Source: Paramecium sonneborni (taxonomy: Eukaryota; Ciliophora; Oligohymenophorea; Peniculida; Parameciidae). From it: DNA of 64,000 nt. Where the stretch lies: contig CAJJDN010000126.1 of the NCBI GenBank assembly GCA_905182985.1, forward strand, positions 173,729-237,728. The letters are read 5' to 3'. The notes below the pieces were generated by a model. That model saw nothing but the letters and a program-made list of their open reading frames with translations, made no database searches and was not told the DNA's origin. Positions within the stretch are counted from its first letter, which is position 1. Each line of letters begins with the position of its first letter. Of the stretch, positions 48,523-60,618 are shown in pieces. A program made the translations under genes and the position numbers.

Positions 48523-51177
48523 TCAGTTTTATTTTTTTTTCTTTTTATATTTTTCTCTAAGTGTTTTATCTTTTCTCTAATCCACTTCCATTTACTCTTT
48601 TACATCTTATCCTCTTGAGATATCTTTCATTTTCATGTATAACAAATCCAATCTATAGAGACAATCGGATGGTAATGGAGATGATTCTAACTCGAGAATA
48701 TAAGGTCTTAAAATTAAATATATGATACCTATGCATATCAATATCCCAATATTTAATATTATCAATTTATAAATAAGATGTCCATCTTCCTTTTATATTA
48801 ATATTATAAGTATCTAAAATATCTTTAGGTAAAATTTTCAATTTAATTCCAGAATTTGTTTTATGTGCCTTTAAACATTTTTAAATACATTCAGGAGTAA
48901 CTTTACATATTTTGCCAATTAGACCATCAATTTTTTAGGATGAAGAACTAAAAAAACTAGAATTTTTATCTTTAGGATTAAAAGTAATCTCAGCTAATAA
49001 TTAATTTTCTGGTTGAAAACAATAGCTTCTTTTATGGCAATTTACACTTCTTTATCCAAGCAAAACACCATATAACATAAATGGTTAAGCCATATAATAA
49101 AATTTAAGATTTGTATTTTAATATAAAATTTATGAATGTCCTTATTGCTCACCTGCTAAGCTATTAGTTCCCATATTAACAACAGGACAAAATGCTCCAT
49201 ATAATTAATATCCTCTTCCATACATAATATAATTTGATATTGGAGGATGATGAGAAGTCTATTCTAAATAAATTGGACATCCTTTTATTCTTCCTTCAAA
49301 AGTCTCTCCTATTATTGGATTGAACGGTTTTTCTTATTAAATACCCATCATAAAACTAGCCAGATTAAATGATATAGTTAATTTCATTTATTCCATTACA
49401 TCCATAGTTTAAGCTGCTTTTTCAAGAAATATAGGAGCATGACCTTATGCTCTAGCCATTCTTTCTAAAAATGAACGTGATTCAAAAACTTAAATTGGTA
49501 ATGATACAGACATTAAGGATTTTCCACTCAACAAATTAGAACCCATTCTTTTTATAATGTCTAATAAAACACTTCTTTAATCACTAACTAATTTTTTATT
49601 TGTATATATTAAACCACCCTTTTTAGAATCAACTTCATAATATTTAGTTAATAAAAAATGACCATCCTCTTTTGTTGTTTCTAGTTATTTATCTAAACCA
49701 ACTAAAATATTTTGATTAAATTATCTATTAATAGATTATTAAATATTATATCCACTATAAATTACATCTAATATTTCTTAATATTCTTAAATAGATTATT
49801 ATTAATGCTATTCTGAAGTTATTCTATGTATCTCTTAATCTATTTAAATAAATGAAATTTATAAATTCTCAATATCATTCTCATTCTTTATTAATACATG
49901 TTCTGTCTTCTACTTTATATAGTCATCTGCTTCCATTATTTAATCATCAATATTTCCAAATGATAATAAAAATCTTTTCATTACTTCTTCTCCCTTCTAT
50001 CCATTTTTACATGATAAATACATGTCTTCAATAATTTATGTTTTATATATTCCATCTTATTTTAATTATATTAAAACACAAGATCTAGTAATTTAATATT
50101 CATCTGTTCCATCCATTCTATCTTTATCAAATTAATTATGAGATATTTCATTTCCAATATACTTTTTCATAATACAATATGCATTTTCATCTATTTAAAA
50201 ATGTTTTTAAGTATAAATTAATCTTATCTTTTCATTCTCAAAATTTTATTATTGATTAATCTTTTTTGTAAAACTCTACGAAAATCCATCTTCAAATTCT
50301 ACATCTTTAACTTTATTTTGATGATCTGAATTTGAACTTAAATCAAATTCTGTATAAATTATAGCACAATCTTTTTTTGTAGGATAAACTTAGTATATTG
50401 ATACTTAAGAACTCCAATTATCAATAAAATTATGGGTTGATAATTCCTAAAAGATACATTAATTTTATTTACATCAAATATTTTAGTTGGAGACATTTCT
50501 GATTTCAAAAAAAAGCGCATATGTAAAGGATCATTTGGATCTTGATAAAGCACTTTATTTTAAGATTGATGTAATATTTTAAATGAATGAATATCTGAAA
50601 ATCCTTATAAATTTTCATATGTTTTTTCTAATATAATTTCTATATCATTCTGAGATTAATAATATTATTTACTTATAAAAATTGTGGTAATAAAGGTATC
50701 ATTTGTCTCATTCTAGAAACTTAACTTGGTTTTATATCCATCATAGGTACTATTTAATTTACAACTCTTTCTGATTCAGGTATAAATCTATCCCACTCTT
50801 AGAGATTCTTCTCTTAATTCTCTTTTTTTATTTTCTACATCAAATATTTTCCGTTGAAATACTCATACCACTATAAAGCTTCAGATTAGTTATTCCAACC
50901 AAATCTTGCCACTTTAGGTTCAATCTCTTATTGAGTTTTAAATTTGATTGACCACTTCCCTTAATGAAAAACTACAGGATGTATTATATAATTTTCAATT
51001 AACAACTACTTTTATGTTTATCCTTTCACATCTATATATCTCAATACCTCACTTATATATCATATATATTACCTATTTTAATAAATCATATATCAACAAT
51101 CTTTCACACCATCCTTTTAAAACTCCACTCTCTTTAAATGCACTACAACTTATTAGAGCATTCTTGTTTTCAATCAT
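48523..51177 (-). CDS. PH - START-like - oxysterol-binding (ORD) fusion protein
   Basis: 852 aa; four introns (25, 23, 26, 22 nt) give an exact frame. Order: an N-terminal PH domain (residues ~10-110; ESGVLKGWCERLL, W at EALQWYEYFNG); a START-like region (~180-400; LHMRFFLKSEMSPTKIFDEL, KKDCAIIYTEFDLSS); then a full OSBP-related domain (~480-830) with LLSGKSLMSVSLPIQVFESR, KPFNPIIGETFEG, EQTSHHPPIS (the family signature) and SPLPSDCLYRLDL. ORDs exchange sterol or PS for PI4P at membrane contacts; PH binds phosphoinositides. PH and ORD are certain; START is a weaker call. Such a triple fusion is unusual. Confidence 0.85.
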
Positions 51178-51289
51178 TTCAAAATTTATTGTTTGTAATA
51201 TATTTATAACTTATATTTTAACAAGAAAGATAGTTAGTTATTTTTTAAATATATTTCTCCTTAAAATTTATATAAAATCAATAGAACAA

Positions 51290-54200
51290 TCAAATTATCA
51301 TTTTAGCGATTGATTCCTTATCAACGTTTATTAAATATTATAAAAAGTATTCTTAGCTCTATGCCATCTTAAATAACTCTTTGCACTTTTCAAAATTCAA
51401 ATTACATACTACAGAAATCTAAGCTAAAACTATTGAAAACTCTTTTTAACTTAAAAACTTTCTCGCTTTATTTAATAGTTCAAATCTTTATCCCTCATTA
51501 GAAAAATAAAAAAACACAATGTTCCTCTCAAAATTAGGATCCAAATTTAATTCAAATACTTAAATCAATTTATTTAAATTTCCATTAAAAATCAATTGTT
51601 CTACTACTTTATTTAGTTAAGCATATGGTGTATAATTAACACAAACAAAATTTTAAATTTCTTTATATTTTTAAAATTTTATTATCTGCTCTTAATTTAC
51701 TATTCTAATATTTCTCGGAGATGTTAAATTTATCTCAGATTTATCATTTATTGTGCTTGGATTCTAAAATTATTCATAATTTTAATCACTAACTTTACAA
51801 ATTAATTATTTTGAATAAGGTAATTAATCTTATTAACTTTATAACTCCATCTAATTTAATAATAACTTTATATAATCTAATTAAATTCTCACTCCATAAG
51901 CAACATCCTTATATTTTAAAGAAAATAACAAGATTTCTAAATTTACCACATACTCAAACAATAATGTAAAAGCCTTTTTTTATTTTATAATTCTATACCT
52001 TTCCTTTTGATTCTTGCTTCATTAGAAAACTAAAATATTGAAGTATTTTTTCAGCTTTTTTCAAATTATTGCATCTTTCACGTGAATATTGAAGTAATAA
52101 TTCAGCTATTTAATCAGTTGTTCTTGAATCTAACATAGATAATTTATATATTACTTAATTAGCATTTCAATAATTAATCACTATCAATCATTAATGATAG
52201 TTATTCATTAATTTATTTCGTTTCATTCATATTAAGGATTTAAAACAAAAGTTAATATTGTTCTTATTTTATAGCATAACTTATCAATTTCTTTAATATT
52301 ATTTACTAATCATCTTCTCCAAATTGATTTTGTTATTTTTATAAGTAAAAAGAGATTCTCAATTTTAACTCTTGATATTGGTCCTCATTTTCATTTATAA
52401 ATTATAAGATATTTTGCTATTATAATCCAATTTATTAACTCACTCTGCAATATCTAATTAAATCCTTAGCATTATTTTAATTAATTAATGATTTTTTCTA
52501 ATTTTATACAAAAGCCTCACTTAATAATTCTTCTGGAATAGCAAAATCTCTGTATACTTCACCATAGATTAAATTTATAAATCTATAAATGATATTTTGA
52601 ATAGAATTTAATTTTTATATTTAAATATCATTAGATATTATATAAAATTACTTTTTTAGTAAATCTTAAAATGATACATATGACTTATCCTAAAATAAAA
52701 TTAATAAAAGTATTGTATCATAAAATAGTTTGTGATCATGTTATAGATCAACTTAAATATTAAAAATATTGGCAAGAACAGTCAAACCTAAATAGATTTC
52801 CAAATACATATAATAATAGTCTTTTAGTTGATTTATCACAATAGATTTTAGCAATGAAAATTTCACCCATTAATCTTGTCTGTTATCATATGAATTTTAG
52901 AATTTATCATAAAATATAGACAATAAGAATTGATCTAAACAATTTAGTTATTTAATCAATTAAGTGTATGTTTAATTAAAATCCAAATCTAACATTTAAA
53001 TTGTTGGTTTCAAATAGTAATAAATATCTTCCAAATCATCCATTAATTCATTCATAAAGTCTTCTATGAAAAAGTTATTTTATTATTGTTTCATCAACTA
53101 TATTATTCTCTTTTAATCAAAATTACGATGCATAAATTTAATTAGGGTTTAGAATTAGTCAAATTTATTTTCTACATAATAATCTATGGATATTGATTAT
53201 AAGATTAACTCTTCATCTTTTAATTTATATTATTTTTCTACATCCTTTTTAAATTTATATATTTTTTGTCTTAATTCATATTATCTCTTACTTATCTGGT
53301 CTGAGACCTAATTTATAAATGAAATATGATTTTTATAAAACAATAACAATTAATCGTCTTAATTAATAAAACCTAAAACAGAATTTTTATTTGAATTTAT
53401 TAATTCAAAAGTATTATTTTCATTAGATAAATAATAAATTTCATTTCCTTAAATTAAAATAATAGTATTTTAGATGCTGCTAATATTAAAAGTTATATTT
53501 TATAAGAAATCTAAATTTGTTATAACACAATTAATTCTTAATTAATTCCCAATAAGAGAATAGATTTTCATTTGATTCTATTGTAAATAACACATTGTAA
53601 TTTAACCATTTGGTTTATGTTAAAAAACTTCAATTTATTTAACCTTAATATTATCTTCGATTGATAATTACTTAGTTGTTAAATCTGTTCCTTTAATTTC
53701 TAACAAATGAAATTATGTTTAAAAAGAATAGTGAATAATTTATTTATCATTAATTTAAAAAGCAGTCTTCCAATCATTAGTTTGATTGCCAAAAAATTTA
53801 TTTAAAAAATTGGTACCAAAACTTAGTTGATATTTGCTTTTTACAATTTCTCCTTTTCTTACATCAATTGTTATAAAATATAATAAGTCAACATCACTTA
53901 ATACATAAAATTTAATTTAATTATAATTTATGAGTGATTTAGCTAGACACACAAATCTTTAATTATCAACCATTAAATTCTTAATAATGGTTTATGTATT
54001 AGAAATGAAATTCTTATAAAATATTTATCCTGTTTGTGTAACAACTAATAAATAAGGAGTGTCATTGTCCCTCATTATTAGACAACCATTTTGAGTAATT
54101 AAATGAGAAAAATTGAGGTACTCACTTGTTAATGTTATTTACTTATGAAATAAATCCTTCATATCATATTTATGAATTGAAACAGTCTATCCATTCGAAA

Positions 54201-54382
54201 CCTTTCTATTGATTAATACATAATTAAACATACACAACATAAATTATGTCTTCAATTTATTAAGTAATAGATGAGTCTGTGCATTTATAATGTTCTTCAA
54301 CCTAATTACCAATTAAGGTAATATTAGATTAAGATGCTATTTCTTTGGCATTGATTCCACTAAGCTATATTTCTTCAAACAT
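51290..54382 (-). CDS. Large propeller/solenoid-like protein, ~1,000 aa
   Basis: Begins MFEEIQLSGINAKEIASQSN and ends ...VDKESIAKMII. The first ~400 residues look beta-rich (repeated strand-like segments such as YLLVVTQTGQIFY, NTIILIQGNEIYYLS), consistent with a beta-propeller. The rest is alpha-helical and Gln-rich (QIILKKLISYAIKQEQYQLL; FELLNKARKFLSQKEFSIVL), consistent with a solenoid. That architecture is shared by nucleoporins (Nup133/Nup160 type), HOPS/CORVET and coatomer proteins; I cannot choose between them. Intron positions not fully resolved. Ends 112 bp before the OSBP fusion on the same strand. Confidence 0.6.
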
Positions 54383-54519
54383 AATTAATGAATAAAAATT
54401 ATATAAAAATTGAAAATTAATGCTTATTTGATTGTTAGAATATTTAATCTCTAAAATTAAATGTTTTTAAGAAATAAATTTGTTAAATATAAATAATTTC
54501 GAATAATACTAAACTTTCT

Positions 54520-54852
54520 TCATTCTTTCCTTTCTATTTATATTTCCTTATCACTTATAAGGTTTTCTTCATTATCATCATTGTTTTCTGAATCAAAATG
54601 TTATTATTGTGAAATTTCCTTTTCCAAAACATTCATTAACTCAGTACCTAACAATATAATTAATCTTTAATTGAATCTTGTTTATTCTTGAGTTTAATTT
54701 TCAGTATCCTATCCCATAATTTTATAATAAGAAGTTACTAAATTGTTAAATTGTCTAAGTAACCCTTATTCTTCTATTGTAACTTCACCATTTACTATAC
54801 ACCTAAAATAGGATATATTTATTCTACTTTGTAGATCTACGTTTCTTTCCAT
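54520..54852 (-). CDS. Small acidic protein, 110 aa
   Basis: Single exon starting MERNVDLQSRINISYFRC and ending KEIQIERKE. The body is helical and acidic (EEQGLLRQFNNLVTSYYK; HFDSENNDDNEENLI). The N-terminal IVNGEVTIEEQ recalls no family I know. It begins about 65 bp before the possible end of the upstream two-TM gene, in another frame, so one of the two annotations may need correction. Confidence 0.55.
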
Positions 54853-56590
54853 CTTATATTAAAGCAATTTTAGGTTTTCTACTAAAATTAAATAGTGTAA
54901 TCTATTCCTCAGTAAATAAAATCTTCTTTAGTTTTGTTAGTTCATGTAATTGTTTTATGATATATTCTATATCTAACTCCTTATTCACTTAATCACTAAG
55001 TTACTCTATAAATAATACATAGCTCTTTAAAGCACTATGCAATCATCATTTTTAATTGATTCTATTGGTAATATAGAACTCAAAATAACACGAAACCCTA
55101 AACCAATTACATACTTTTTTTTAATAAATTATTTAAAATCATCAAAATATTCAAAAGCTTTAACTTTCAGAATACTTAATCTTGATTACACTCTTTAACC
55201 TGCAGGTTATGCAAATTCTAGAGATAACTTTTTCTCTAATATCTTTAAAACCTCTTTTTCTGGACTAGTATTTTGTAACAATTCTGGTTTATTTTAAAAA
55301 GTAGACATAATCTAAATTTTAGGCAATGTTTATTAATTTCTTTGTGTTTTTTATTTTTATACCTCTTTACCTCTCTCTTTCTTTTCTAAAAGACTATTAA
55401 AGTTCATTTGAGTATTCATTCTATTAAAACTCATATCAAATTCATAAAGGTCATTAGCTATAGAAACAATTAAATGTTATCTATTGTAAAATTTTACAAG
55501 AATTCCAACCACGACAATCATAAATTATGTAAACCCTCCTAAATAACTTAATAATTCATCCAAACGTAAAAAATTTCTATTGATTTAATAAGAATAGGGA
55601 CTTCTTTAAAAATAAAATGCTCCATAATAATTTGGAGTTATTCTGGATATTTCAAATTACTCTCTTTAATCTGCATAATCTCTAAATGCAAAAGTTTAAT
55701 TTTGTTTATCTGGATACATGAGAATTCCTTAATCAGTAGTAACTTTTTTTGTTCTAAAAAATATATCTGATTAAACGAACATTTTGTCAGGAACAAAAGT
55801 GTAAAATTAATCTGTAGCTAAAAATGGTTAAACATAATCTTTTGGCCTGTTTGGATTGATTAACTAATAAGAAAATATATATTTTATAAATTACAAAGTT
55901 AGTTGTATAAACTTAAAATCGAAAACTTCCTTATGAATTTAAGGCATTTGTTATTTCATCAGAAGTTTTGCATGTTGGTTTCCAAGTAAAATTACTGTCT
56001 TATGAATTTATACAATTTGTAACAGAGAATTTTAAGAAGTAATAATCATCACTTGTCCAAACCCCTCCCACAGTTAGATTTTAACTATGTATAAAGTCAA
56101 GATTTGGACAAAGGAAATTTCTTAGATTCTACTATTCAAATTAATCTGTAAAATTAACACTGTATTATTCGAAAAGATGTGAAAAATGCTCTACCGTACA
56201 AGGTACCAAGTCAATATATATTTTTGGATGTCTATATTATGTTCCATTAGGAAAACGATAATAATGACGCTATTCAACTGTGATATTGAAAAAAGGATTA
56301 GTAGTGAAATTATCTTATTCGATTTAAACAGCAAACATAAAATTATTCTTATCTAAACTCAAAATATCTGGATCATTAGAGAATGTGAATTCTGATGTTG
56401 ATGTTACATTTAACTTTGCAAAAAAGTTTATAATATTAGAATAGAAAAAGCTGATGATAGTAGCTATCATACAAATAGATAGAAATCCCCCAATACTGGT
56501 CTTATACTATTCTTCTTATCTAAAACTAAGATTAATAGTTTATCCAAATATATCAATTTATCTGAGGCCTTGTTTACATTTTTGGATCAT
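54785..56590 (-). CDS. Two-TM ciliate membrane protein
   Basis: Starts MIQKCKQGLRQIDIFGQTIN and carries a first membrane segment (FLSICMIATIISFFYSNII, residues ~38-56). A large Cys-containing, N-glycosylation-site-rich extracytoplasmic loop follows (NVTSTSEF; NFTTNPFFNITVE; NLTVGGVWTSDD). The second segment is YLGGFTQFMIVVVGILVKFY, then a cytosolic tail. This layout matches a large, poorly described ciliate family of two-TM proteins. One intron of 31 nt is needed near 55870-55900. A TGA at 54985 would end it at 524 aa; removing a 17-nt intron there extends it to 54785 (585 aa), which the family's usual tail favours. Confidence 0.7.
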
Positions 56591-56791
56591 TATTAATAAA
56601 AATTATTAATGATTTCATTCTGTAATAAATAATCATTAGAATAAATAATTGAAATGAATAGCAACGATAAAAGTTTATAGAGAAATCAGTAAATAATAAT
56701 TGGTGTATATAATATGATGATTAAATAATTAATTTTTATATTATTATCTAAAGAAATGTATATATGTATTATTTAAATTATTGATTTTAAG

Positions 56792-57067
56792 ATGGTTTGT
56801 GATAAATGTTAAGAGAAACTGACAAAATTGGCAACTCCAGATGTATGGGATAAAGACAATAAAAATAAAAAGCCTGGAATGATATTACCTTCATTCAATA
56901 AAAATAAGTTTGATCCAATGGGATAGAATAAATGCTAGAAATGTAAAAAAAGATAGGTGTAAAAAAATGAGAAATTTTGTCAAGAATGTGCATATAAAGA
57001 TGGAATATGCAAGATGTGTGGAGTGAAAGTCTTAGAGACTAAATTTTATAGATAATCAAATGTTTGA
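56792..57067 (+). CDS. CRIPT: CRIPT, Cys-rich zinc-binding protein
   Basis: 91 aa, single exon. The start MVCDKCQEKLTKLATPDVW, the centre KFDPMGQNKCQKCKKR and the end CQECAYKDGICKMCGVKVLE with a C-terminal ...SNV match CRIPT (about 101 aa in animals) almost block for block. All C-x2-C pairs are kept. In animals CRIPT binds PSD-95 PDZ domains and microtubules. It is conserved across eukaryotes, and a role in the minor spliceosome has been reported. Stops 12 bp from the stop of the opposing CFAP100 gene. Confidence 0.95.
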
Positions 57068-57079
57068 ATATTGGAATCA

Positions 57080-58718
57080 TCATTCCATGAAGTATTTTTA
57101 ATCTTCCAATTCTTCATTATTAACACTTTCCTCCTACTATACTATGACTCTATCAAATGGCTTTGATCTGAACATTGGTTATCTACCAGTTTTCTTTTTA
57201 CTGGGTTGCATAATTTTTTCTTAATTAGCTTTGATTCTTCTCTCTTCTTCTTACTTTAACTTTAAATTATTTGAATCTCTTTATTTAACTTTCCAATCCC
57301 TTTCACATTCTTATCTCTATTTTATAACATTTCAAATTCTTACAAAATTCTCTACTCTATCTGGTCTAAAGGATCTAATCTATTTTAATTGTCTTTCTAA
57401 ATGTAATTCTATTTAAACTAATATATCTAGAGTCTCTTTATTTTGTAAATCATGAACTCCTTAAATTTCATTTGGAAAATTTTCACAAACTTCTATAATT
57501 TATTTTCTCAATTCTTTATGATCTTTCTTAGCATTCTTCTCTGTTCCTTTTAATTATAATGTTTTTATTTATTAACATACATTCTTAAATATATATTATA
57601 CAAAATTACATCATAATTCTTTTTCAATTATTCTTTATTTTATTATAATGTAAAAACTTTATCATCAAGTGATTTTTTTATTTTATTAAATTTAGTTTTC
57701 AATTCTTCTAAATTTTATTCAGCATCTTAAGTAGTTTAAATTAAAAATAAATTCCTTTCTTCTAAATCATTAAATATTTCAACCAATTATGATGGTTATT
57801 TAAAATACATTTCATATTCATCTTCAAATTCTTCTAATTCATCTCTAATAAATATTAATTTAAATTTTATTACAATTTTTTGTTATCTACCATTTATTAA
57901 AATTATTTTTCTGTAACTGCTTTACTTTTCATTAATTCATCTTTCAATCTATTGACTAATTATTAACGCTTTTTTTCTTTTGCATCATGCCATTCTTTTG
58001 GAGCTAATTTATCTAAAAATTTCTTATGATCCATATAATTATTAACAGCTTCTTCATTCCTTGTTTTTTCCGCTCTTAAACTTGTTATCTTTATATTAAT
58101 TGATTTTATTTCAGATTCTTTAGCTTTCTTTTCTTTTACTTCTTAATCTGCCTTCTATTCTGCATCTAATTTTTATTATTTATTTGTATCCAAATACTTT
58201 TAAAAGTTTTCATTATCTGTTTCTAACATTTTCAAACTTTATTCTAAAGCTTCCTTCTTCTCTTTTGACATTAACTTTAATTTATCTATTTCTTCTTCAA
58301 TAATTCCATGTGCCTTTGAAACTAAAAACATTTCTTTCTTCTATTCTAACAATGTTACAATAGGTTCTTTTGATACTCCTTTTGCTCTTTATTTCTTTCT
58401 TTCTTAAATGATTTGTAATGCTTCATTTATTACTTTCTTATCTTTATCATTATAAGCTGTTTTTGATTTAAATTTATCATCAATTTAAGTTTCATAAGAC
58501 TAGATGTAATACAAACATTATACTTTGAAATGTTTTAATTAAGTTCTATTTGTAGCAGTTTTCTTGTCCCATATATGCATATCCCCATTATTTTGAGCTT
58601 CTTACTTTTTACGATCCTATTCACGAAATAAAAACACTTCTTCATCTGAAGGATAACGAAATGGACTTTGAATATCACTCTTATTCACTTTATGAATCTA
58701 AGGCAATTTCTCTGACAT
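57080..58718 (-). CDS. CFAP100/CCDC37-like axonemal coiled-coil protein
   Basis: About 540 aa. N-terminal SPFRYPSDEEVFLFREQDRK matches the NPF-x-MP-x-D...F-x-L-R-E/D block of CFAP100. Then KKEMFLVSKAHGIIEEEIDK, KSLEK-type coiled coil (EALEQSLKMLETDNENFQKY) and NYMDHKKFLDKLAPKEWHDA, which corresponds to the family's YK-x-FL-x-KLSPKEW. In Chlamydomonas this protein (MIA1) forms the modifier-of-inner-arms complex controlling I1 dynein, so it should act in ciliary beating. At least one intron is needed (total length is one over a multiple of three). Confidence 0.88.
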
Positions 58719-58839
58719 TTAATATTATATTATTTATTTTATTCATTTGAATCAAATTATTTATCAGCATAAACATAATTATATTAATATTTATCCATGC
58801 AAATAATTATTTTTAATATCTTTTAATATTTGTACAAAC

Positions 58840-60567
58840 ATGAATCATTACAAAAAAATACTTTAGTGCATGACAATCATAGGATTTTATTTTCAGGATC
58901 CTTAAAATCTAAAGTAATAGATTGATTTCCGATTAAGAGGTATACAAACTCTAACAAATAGAGTTGGAGATTGAACACACTTAAAGTAAATAATAACCAG
59001 AATTAGACAGCTATTATTAGAAATTAAAATAGATTTGGCCTAATCAAAAACCTTAATCAAACTAAAATTAAGGAATAAAGATCTTAGATCTAGACTTTGA
59101 TTATATAAATACCTTTCAAGATTTCAAAAACTAATTTGAACTTTTATTTTTCTATCTAGAGAATTATAAATAAGTAAAAACATTACGAGAAGTCACTATC
59201 AATAATTATATAGAAGTTGTTAATGAAAATAAATAAACAATTGAAGAATTAGAAACATTAACTTAATCATAAACATTATTGAAAGAAGAGAATGAAAAAT
59301 TGAAATCATAAATTTTATAACTTTAAAATGATATTAAAGATCTTAAAAATATCCTTAATAAAAATTAACTTTTTTATTAAGAAAGCTAAGAATTGAAATA
59401 AAGTAAAATAGAAATAGTGAAATTATAGCAAGATAATTTTACTTTATAGAATCAATTTCATAAATTATGTGATGTAAATATTGAGTTTTAAATAAGCAAA
59501 TGGAACTAGATAAATAGAATGTACTGTAAAATTAAGTAATGTTATTGGAATAATAGATGAAGTCATAGGCAGAATAATTAGCTTCTGCAAATAAAGAGAT
59601 AAAAAATTATACAAATGAAATTTAAAAATTGTCAGATATCAATAACAAATTTCTTAACTCTAATTTTGAATTCTTAGGAATTAGAAGTATTCCCATATTC
59701 AAAGGAGTAAAAGCATATTTCTATCCTGTGATATATTTAATGGAATTAATTACTCCCTTAAAAGATATTTTAGTCGTTAAAGAAAAAGTAAGTTTGATCA
59801 TTTATTAATTTATAAATTATATAAGAAAAGAAAAAATAGATCAAATTTAAGCATAAACTGCTATCCAATTATAAGAATTAATCTAAGTTTAAGATTAAAA
59901 TGATAATTAAGCAAATGACTTTTTATTTTCAATAATAGACCATCTAAGTAAAGTAATAGTTAAGAATGAATAATAAAAATCTTAGATAGCAACAATTATT
60001 TAGGCAGAAGACTCTCCAATTTTTAATTTATTCTTTTTCTTATAAAGAGCATTTCCAATAAATATTGAAAGTATTGTATTGTATAAATTAGTTTAATAAA
60101 ATGAAGTACCTCTAATTAATAGTATAAAGTATGTCAGATATTTTGACACAATAATAACACCATAAGTTGAATTTTCAAAATATTTAATGGATTTGATTAC
60201 TTTAGAAGGTTAAGAGAATAAACTAGAAAATAATGATGCAACTTTCAACTTTATAATTTTCCCATAATATCTGGTATTCAATACTTCTGAATTGTCTTAA
60301 TAATAAGCTGATATTAAGATATCTTAGAATATCGCAGGCAGTTTTTTGAATCCTACTTAGAATGATATCTAGTATTAATTAATAAGTATAATTCAATTGA
60401 TTAGAGAAGACAATTAAATAAATTATATAATCACTTTATGTAAAAATAATATTTGGGTATAAATTAAATAGGGACATGCCTATTTGGTTGATATTAATTC
60501 AATATTAACATTTTAATAACCTCATAATAACAAAGAATTATTGATTTATGAGAAATTAAAGATATGA
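58840..60567 (+). CDS. Coiled-coil protein with USP-like domain lacking catalytic residues
   Basis: 560 aa; introns of 22 and 23 nt. Residues ~60-230 are coiled coil (TIEELETLTQSQTLLKEENE; MELDKQNVLQNQVMLLEQQM). The C-terminal ~320 residues follow the order of ubiquitin-specific proteases: FLGIRSIPIFKGVKAYFYPV (Cys box position), NQANDFLFSIIDHLSKVI (QQDA-x-EFL box), NFIIFPQYLVFNTSEL (P-x-x-L-x-F box), then YQLISIIQLIREDN and HAYLVDINSIL ending LLIYEKL. The catalytic Cys and His are not found. I infer a pseudo-USP, perhaps a ubiquitin-binding scaffold. The USP likeness itself is moderate. Confidence 0.6.
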
Positions 60568-60618
60568 GATAATATTTTTAGTAACAAAAAAAGATTTATA
60601 AAATGAATTAAATAAAAA

